DNA of 9,900 nt. It comes from JASFYU01 sp045046905. Lineage in GTDB: Bacteria; Bacteroidota; Bacteroidia; Flavobacteriales; Flavobacteriaceae. Below the pieces are notes generated by a model that made no database searches, was not told the DNA's origin, and worked only from the letters and a program-made list of their open reading frames with translations. A program made the position numbers and the translations under genes. Within the stretch, counting starts at the first letter, position 1. Every line of letters starts with the position of its first letter. Positions 5,955 to 9,900 of this stretch are shown here, one piece after another. The stretch spans positions 1-9,900 of the forward strand of contig JASFYU010000024.1 of assembly GCA_045046905.1 (NCBI GenBank), given 5' to 3'.

Positions 5955-6905
5955 ATGGGGAACACGATTATAGATACCAATTTTAATTTTCCAGGCCAAA
6001 AAAGTATATACAAAGGAAAGGTGCGTGAGGTATATGCCCTAGAAAATGATATTTTGGTTATGGTGGCTACTGATCGACTATCGGCATTTGATGTTGTTAT
6101 GCCAAAGGGAATACCGTATAAAGGGCAAATATTGAATCAAATTGCTACTAAAATGATGGCCGCTACTCAGGATATTGTTCCAAATTGGTTGACGGCGGCA
6201 CCTGACCCAAATGTTGCCATAGGGCTAGCTTGTGAGCCTTTCAAGGTAGAAATGGTTATTCGCGGCTATCTCTCAGGGCATGCCGCTAGAGAGTATAAAG
6301 TAGGAAAACGAATATTGTGTGGGGTTCCCATGCCAGAGGGAATGCGTGAGAATGATAAGTTTCCTGAACCCATTATTACCCCGGCAACAAAGGCCGAACA
6401 AGGTGACCATGATGAGGATATAGCAAGAGAAGATATTTTAAAACGCGGAATAGTATCCGAGGCAGATTATAACATTCTAGAAAAATATACCCGGGCATTG
6501 TTTCAGCGTGGAACTGAAATTGCTGCGGAACGTGGTCTTATTTTAGTTGATACCAAATATGAATTTGGAAAGACCACAGATGAAAAAATTGTATTAATCG
6601 ATGAGATTCACACCCCTGACTCATCACGTTATTTTTATGAAGAAGGCTATCAGAATCGGCAAGATAGGGGAGAGGTGCAAAAACAATTGTCTAAAGAATT
6701 TGTACGCCAATGGCTGATTGGTAAGGGTTTTCAGGGCTTAGAAGGGCAAACTCTTCCTGAGATGACCGATGCTTATATTCAGACCGTTTCAGAAAGGTAT
6801 ATTGAACTCTACGAAAATATTATAGGAGAACCTTTTGTAAAAGCCGATACTTCGAACATTCAAGAACGAATAGGAAAGAATGTTTTGGCTTATTTAAAAA
6901 GTTGA
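5955..6905 (+). CDS. purC: Phosphoribosylaminoimidazole-succinocarboxamide synthase
   Basis: SAICAR synthetase joins CAIR and L-aspartate using ATP, a middle step of de novo purine synthesis. The 316-residue length fits the longer form of the family (bacterial short forms are about 240). Signatures: the ATP-site start KGKVREVY (20-27), TDRLSAFD (39-46), the first family signature around FKVEMVIRGYLSGHA (96-110; E99, R103), the substrate loop TPATKAEQGDHDE (142-154), and the second signature LVDTKYEFG (197-205; D199, K201, E203), followed by IDEIHTPDSSRY. All expected catalytic-site motifs are present, so the enzyme should be active. The ATG at 5955 lies 5 bases after the phoH stop with GTTAAGAATT before it, so the gene is probably read from the phoH transcript. 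No strong terminator follows; the best candidate is the hairpin at 6981-7013. Confidence 0.98.
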   Translation: MGNTIIDTNFNFPGQKSIYKGKVREVYALENDILVMVATDRLSAFDVVMPKGIPYKGQILNQIATKMMAATQDIVPNWLTAAPDPNVAIGLACEPFKVEMVIRGYLSGHAAREYKVGKRILCGVPMPEGMRENDKFPEPIITPATKAEQGDHDEDIAREDILKRGIVSEADYNILEKYTRALFQRGTEIAAERGLILVDTKYEFGKTTDEKIVLIDEIHTPDSSRYFYEEGYQNRQDRGEVQKQLSKEFVRQWLIGKGFQGLEGQTLPEMTDAYIQTVSERYIELYENIIGEPFVKADTSNIQERIGKNVLAYLKS

Positions 6906-6980
6906 TTTTCCTCACTACGTTTAACAGGCCTTCTTGAAGAGTAGGGCAAATCTTGCTAAGAGCAAGGTCGGCTAGTGGTG

Positions 6981-7013
6981 AAATAGGGTTTCTCTATATA
7001 GTGCTTCCTATTT
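6981..7013 (+). terminator. Weak hairpin after purC, possible terminator
   Basis: AAATAGG (6981-6987) pairs perfectly with CCTATTT (7007-7013) across a 19-base loop, followed by GGTTTTAGG. A second short stem, CTTGCT-AAG-AGCAAG, lies just before at 6952-6966. Neither has a proper T run. In this convergent gap between purC and the exonuclease gene a terminator is expected, and these are the only candidates besides the repeat at 7032. Confidence 0.25.
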
Positions 7014-7031
7014 GGTTTTAGGTAGTTTATT

Positions 7032-7152
7032 CTCACCCGTGAGTTTAATGCCCTCCTGATAGTGGGACTGACATGTTAAGCTTTGTTTCCTTTTAATGCC
7101 TCGTATACTTGCCTGATGGCAAAGGCAAGCCTACTTGACGGTAAAGGCAGGC
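7032..7152 (+). repeat. REP-like intergenic repeat, copy 2 (purC/exonuclease gap)
   Basis: Box A: CTCAC-CC-GTGAG (7032-7043) followed by TTTAATGCCC. Box B: GTTTCCTTTTAATGCC (7085-7100), matching copy 1. After box B come two degenerate, tandem-like units with TTGCC/GGCAA and GCCT/AGGC arms (about 7109-7152), in the style of the CCTGCC/GGCAGG palindromes of copy 3. The second base pair of the hairpin is T-A here against C-G in the other copies, a compensating change that keeps the stem. It lies between two convergent genes. Confidence 0.65.
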
Positions 7153-7197
7153 TGGGATCGTAGTTTATCTTTAAAGCTGTTTCTTCGAAGAGCTACT

Positions 7198-7848
7198 TCA
7201 CAATAACCATTTCAAAGTAATTTCTCGCTTCTCCTTTAATCTGTTAAGTATTCTTAAAAAAACGATTGCGGTAATATAAGCATCCCCCAAGGCAGTGTGG
7301 CGGTCTTTTTTAGTAATATCAAACTTGTCGGCCAATTCATCTAAGGTATAAATTTCTTGCTGCTGCAATAGATTCGAACGTATTCGCGTTTTTTTATAAA
7401 GTGTTGAGGTATCTAAATACCTATTTTTTAGTTTCGGGAGGCCGTTACGCCCAAGTGCCTTATTAATCATTTGTATATCGAACATAGCGTGGTGGGCAAC
7501 AATGATGGCATTGCCCAAATACCCAAGAAATTGCTCAAGCGCTTCTACCTCAGAAATACGAGCTTTACTTCCTTCTTTTAAAATGCCATGAACTTTAATA
7601 CTTTCTTTGGTATGCTTTTCTTGGCTGAGATACACATCAAAAATATCATTTACCAAAATCGAATTGTTCAGTAAGCTTAAAGCACCGATTGATAAAATAC
7701 GATCTTCCCCATAATCGAAACCAGTAGTTTCGGTATCCAAGACTACAAAACGCACCTTACTAACATCATTCGACGACTTTTCTTTAAAGAGTGCTTCATA
7801 GGTAGTCCAATAGCCGGGTAACTCGATCTTTCTTTTGAACAACTTCAT
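7198..7848 (-). CDS. DEDDh 3'-5' exonuclease (DnaQ/PolC-epsilon-like)
   Basis: A 216-residue single-domain exonuclease of the DnaQ superfamily. All acidic metal ligands are present: Exo I LDTETTG (D38, E40), Exo II AHHAMFD (D124), and Exo III HTALGDA with the general-base H184 and D189, so the DEDDh active site is complete. The length and lack of a clear polymerase-binding tail argue against it being the dedicated replicative proofreader; this type is usually annotated as a PolC-type or epsilon-like exonuclease of unknown role. The ATG overlaps the stop of the upstream DUF294 gene by one base (TAATG at 7850-7846), a sign of translational coupling. That fixed pairing with a CBS/nucleotidyltransferase protein is seen, to my memory, in many Bacteroidota and Proteobacteria, often near acetate uptake and activation genes (symporter, acs), which could lie beyond the right edge. 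Confidence 0.93.
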   Translation of the reverse strand: MKLFKRKIELPGYWTTYEALFKEKSSNDVSKVRFVVLDTETTGFDYGEDRILSIGALSLLNNSILVNDIFDVYLSQEKHTKESIKVHGILKEGSKARISEVEALEQFLGYLGNAIIVAHHAMFDIQMINKALGRNGLPKLKNRYLDTSTLYKKTRIRSNLLQQQEIYTLDELADKFDITKKDRHTALGDAYITAIVFLRILNRLKEKREITLKWLL

Positions 7849-9767
7849 TATCCCAACATATTAGTTACTTTAAACCGTACCGTAATCAGTTCTTGAATTT
7901 CTTTTATGGTCTTAAAGGTTCGTTTTAGCTTTACCTTTTCCTCTTTATTAAGGCGGTCTAAGGCTATGAACCGGCCAGAATCGTGATGTAGAAGCCCCTG
8001 TTTGGTTCTGAATTTCAACAATGCCTTGGTCGCATAGGAGCAGGCCAAATAAAGTTCTTCATTAATAGGCTCCAAGGTCGCCATTTTTTCATAGCGTTCC
8101 CAAGTATTGCTGATCGATTTTACAGCATGTGAAAGCACTAAAATACGGGCTGCATCAATCAAGGGCATTAATGCCCTGCGTTTTAAATCGAAAAAATCTT
8201 TATGTTGGCCATCTTGCTCCACCAAGAACTGTCTGAAGAAACCTGATGGAGAAGGGTTTTGTAGTGCCCCATTGGCTAGGTGTAAAAAGAATATGGGGTA
8301 TTTTTTAGTGGTTTCGAGAATGTGCTCAGAAAGTGTATCGATTAATACTGAATCTCCATAAGCGACATTATAATCAAAAAATATAGATGACATTAGCACT
8401 TCATCAGGTCCTGGGTTTATAATCCAATGCGAAACCAAATCTTTCCATTCTTGAAGGCTAAGGCACCATTTTGGGTTTGAAGCCATCATTTCGGCAGGGC
8501 AGTATTCATAGCCTATGGTATGTAATCCTTTGACAACATACTTTGCAAGCCTTAAGAAATATTTTGTCACAGCGGGTAACTGCTCCTCAGGAACATCCTC
8601 AAAAACCAAGGCATTGTCTTGATCAGTATGTAATAATTGCTCGCTACGCCCTTGGCTACCAATGGCTAACCATGCGAATTTCACAGGCGGTGGCGTTTTC
8701 ATTTTTTTTAATGAAATTTCAATCACTTGTTTAATGCAGGCATCGTTGAGCTCAGAAATGATCTTGGCGGTCAGGCCCATAGGAATATTCTCGTCTAAAT
8801 ACCCCTGTAGCAAATGCATAATACTTTTGCGAATAGTTTTTATCTGTTTTATTTTTTTTGATCGCTTTATGGCTTTGACCAAGACGGCAGGGTTATTGCC
8901 GAGCGAAACCATAATATCATGTTTTGACAGTATGCCTACCGCCTTTGTATGTACGGTGCCGTCTTGTGTAAGACATAGATGGCTGATACTGCTTTTCATC
9001 ATGGCCATTTGTGCCTGAGTAACCGTCATGGTCCTTGGGTAGGTGATCACCGGTGATGACATGATGCTTGAAGCTGGTGCATTGATGGGGTATTCTCCTG
9101 AAACAATTTTGTTTCTAAGGTCCTTGTCAGTGATAATACCAATAGGCAACTTATCTTTTAGAATAAGTAGAGAGCCTATTTGTTTTTTTGACATGATCTC
9201 AGCCACTTTTTTTACCGATGTATTTTCATCGCAGCTCACTATTTTTTTGGAGTAGCTTACAGGCTGAAGATCCAGGAGCTTTACTTCAGGATTAATGGTT
9301 TCGGTAAATTCATTTCCTAAAAGTTTTCCCTTATGACTTTTTGAATAGGGATTTCGGGTGTTAGAAGCAAAACTTTCTATCAAAAAATCACTGACTTCCT
9401 CATTGCCCTTGGCGTAGGGTCTAAAAATATCAATAGGTATAGCATAAAGTATACTTTCCTCATGTGCCTTTGCTTCTAACTTATAATTTTCATTTGCCAG
9501 CAAGGGGCGAAGACCAAAAATATCGCCTTCATCACAGATATCGATAATCTCATTATTGGTAAGCCTTCTTAGCGTTATAGCGCCCTTATGTACAATATAG
9601 AAAAAGGTATGTGGAGTTTCGTCTTCTGCAAATACAGTGCTGTTCTTCTCTTTGTAGACTATGGTGACCTGCTGCGCAAGTAATTGAAGTGCTTCTTCCT
9701 CAATTACCGTAAAAGGGGGGTAATTTTTAAGGAAATCGGCTACCCGTTCCGAAATGATATTTTTCAT
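7848..9767 (-). CDS. cNMP-like/CBS-domain DUF294 nucleotidyltransferase
   Basis: A 639-residue cytoplasmic sensor-effector protein. Domains in order: a cyclic-nucleotide-binding-like beta roll (about 16-125), a pair of CBS domains (about 172-228 and 236-296; KKIVSCDENTSVKKVAEIM and GIITDKDLR in the first, SSPVITYPRTMTV and GILSKHDIM in the second), a GlnD-like DUF294 nucleotidyltransferase (about 330-470), and the DUF294 C-terminal helical domain (about 485-635). The nucleotidyltransferase motif is complete: GSQGRSEQ (370-377) and TDQDNAL (381-387; D382 and D384 as metal ligands), so it may transfer a nucleotide to a protein. In the cNMP-like domain the phosphate-binding cassette is altered: GE is GD (81-82) and the RTA/RSA arginine appears as LEA (97-99), so cAMP binding is doubtful. 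CBS pairs commonly bind adenine nucleotides, suggesting energy sensing. Upstream gene of a one-base-overlapping pair with the DEDDh exonuclease. Its target is not known. Confidence 0.92.
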   Translation of the reverse strand: MKNIISERVADFLKNYPPFTVIEEEALQLLAQQVTIVYKEKNSTVFAEDETPHTFFYIVHKGAITLRRLTNNEIIDICDEGDIFGLRPLLANENYKLEAKAHEESILYAIPIDIFRPYAKGNEEVSDFLIESFASNTRNPYSKSHKGKLLGNEFTETINPEVKLLDLQPVSYSKKIVSCDENTSVKKVAEIMSKKQIGSLLILKDKLPIGIITDKDLRNKIVSGEYPINAPASSIMSSPVITYPRTMTVTQAQMAMMKSSISHLCLTQDGTVHTKAVGILSKHDIMVSLGNNPAVLVKAIKRSKKIKQIKTIRKSIMHLLQGYLDENIPMGLTAKIISELNDACIKQVIEISLKKMKTPPPVKFAWLAIGSQGRSEQLLHTDQDNALVFEDVPEEQLPAVTKYFLRLAKYVVKGLHTIGYEYCPAEMMASNPKWCLSLQEWKDLVSHWIINPGPDEVLMSSIFFDYNVAYGDSVLIDTLSEHILETTKKYPIFFLHLANGALQNPSPSGFFRQFLVEQDGQHKDFFDLKRRALMPLIDAARILVLSHAVKSISNTWERYEKMATLEPINEELYLACSYATKALLKFRTKQGLLHHDSGRFIALDRLNKEEKVKLKRTFKTIKEIQELITVRFKVTNMLG

Positions 9768-9789
9768 GTGTTTAAAATGTTGTAATGGT

Positions 9790-9797
9790 CAAAAATA
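9790..9797 (-). promoter_or_regulatory. Candidate -7 box of the DUF294-exonuclease operon
   Basis: TATTTTTG on the minus strand (9797-9790) fits TAnnTTTG and would give a leader of roughly 15 bases before the ATG at 9767. No good -33 TTTG is seen at the right distance. The stretch up to the repeat at 9856 contains no other signal I can support. Confidence 0.28.
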
Positions 9798-9855
9798 TTT
9801 CAAAATTTGAGAGCCATGGAAGCACTCCTTCCTATCGTTCTCCCATGAATTTATT

Positions 9856-9900
9856 CCCACTAGTGGGTTTAACCTGCCTACCGCAGGCAGGCCTGCCTGC
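9856..9900 (+). repeat. REP-like intergenic repeat, copy 3 (cut by right edge)
   Basis: Box A is the perfect 12-base palindrome CCCACTAGTGGG (9856-9867) followed by TTTAA. Then CCTGCCT (9873-9879) can pair with AGGCAGG (9885-9891), and the final 18 bases (9883-9900; GCAGGCAGG joined to its own reverse complement) form a perfect palindrome that touches the window end. The element lies upstream of the DUF294 operon and continues outside the window, so box B cannot be checked. Confidence 0.65.

Noticed and set aside
7198..7848. The exonuclease as the replicative epsilon proofreader dnaQ
   Set aside because: The catalytic motifs fit the superfamily, but the pairing with a DUF294 protein marks a separate group, so no gene symbol was given.
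8662..9018. A 118-codon plus-strand open frame opposite the DUF294 gene
   Set aside because: Shadow of a well-supported gene on the other strand, with low-complexity hydrophobic content.
3139..9900. The three spaced repeats as a CRISPR array
   Set aside because: The copies are kilobases apart with genes between them, so there is no spacer periodicity and no cas gene.

Overview
The window looks like a chromosomal segment of a marine-type Flavobacteriaceae bacterium (Bacteroidota). The basis is protein style (flavobacterial DnaN, PhoH and PurC sequences, a lipoprotein built from modules I associate with Bacteroidota surface proteins), AT-rich gene starts without clear Shine-Dalgarno sequences, several TAnnTTTG promoter-like boxes, and GC-rich hairpin repeats ending in TTTAA between genes. 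No genus can be assigned from the sequence alone.

Layout, left to right. Positions 1-47 hold a possible gene start running off the left edge on the minus strand. Positions 91-578 hold a decayed HAD-family hydrolase gene (plus strand, spread over three frames). A strong hairpin terminator at 634-658 closes a minus-strand gene for a cysteine-rich lipoprotein (680-1801). Next come dnaN, the sliding clamp (2003-3121, minus), and a 617-base gap without a gene but with a REP-like repeat. A tightly coupled minus-strand pair follows: a small ABM-fold putative monooxygenase (3739-4035) and a SAM hydroxide adenosyltransferase-like protein (4036-4866). A divergent promoter region with a 21-base near-perfect palindrome separates this pair from a plus-strand operon of phoH (4996-5949) and purC (5955-6905). 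After a 292-base convergent gap with a second repeat copy comes another minus-strand coupled pair: a DEDDh exonuclease (7198-7848) and a cNMP-like/CBS/nucleotidyltransferase DUF294 protein (7848-9767). A third repeat copy is cut by the right edge.

How the genes fit together. Most are housekeeping genes: DNA replication (dnaN), purine synthesis (purC), RNA-related ATPase (phoH), SAM hydrolysis, and a nucleotidyltransferase/exonuclease pair whose role is poorly known. No prophage, CRISPR array, transposase, tRNA or rRNA is visible. I found no convincing new multi-gene system. The points most worth a second look are the covarying hairpin repeats, one of which ends 17 bases before dnaN; the palindrome between the divergent operons; the two-module cysteine-rich lipoprotein; the SAM hydrolase-like protein without the usual active-site arginine; and the DUF294-exonuclease unit, whose sensor domain appears not to be built for cAMP.
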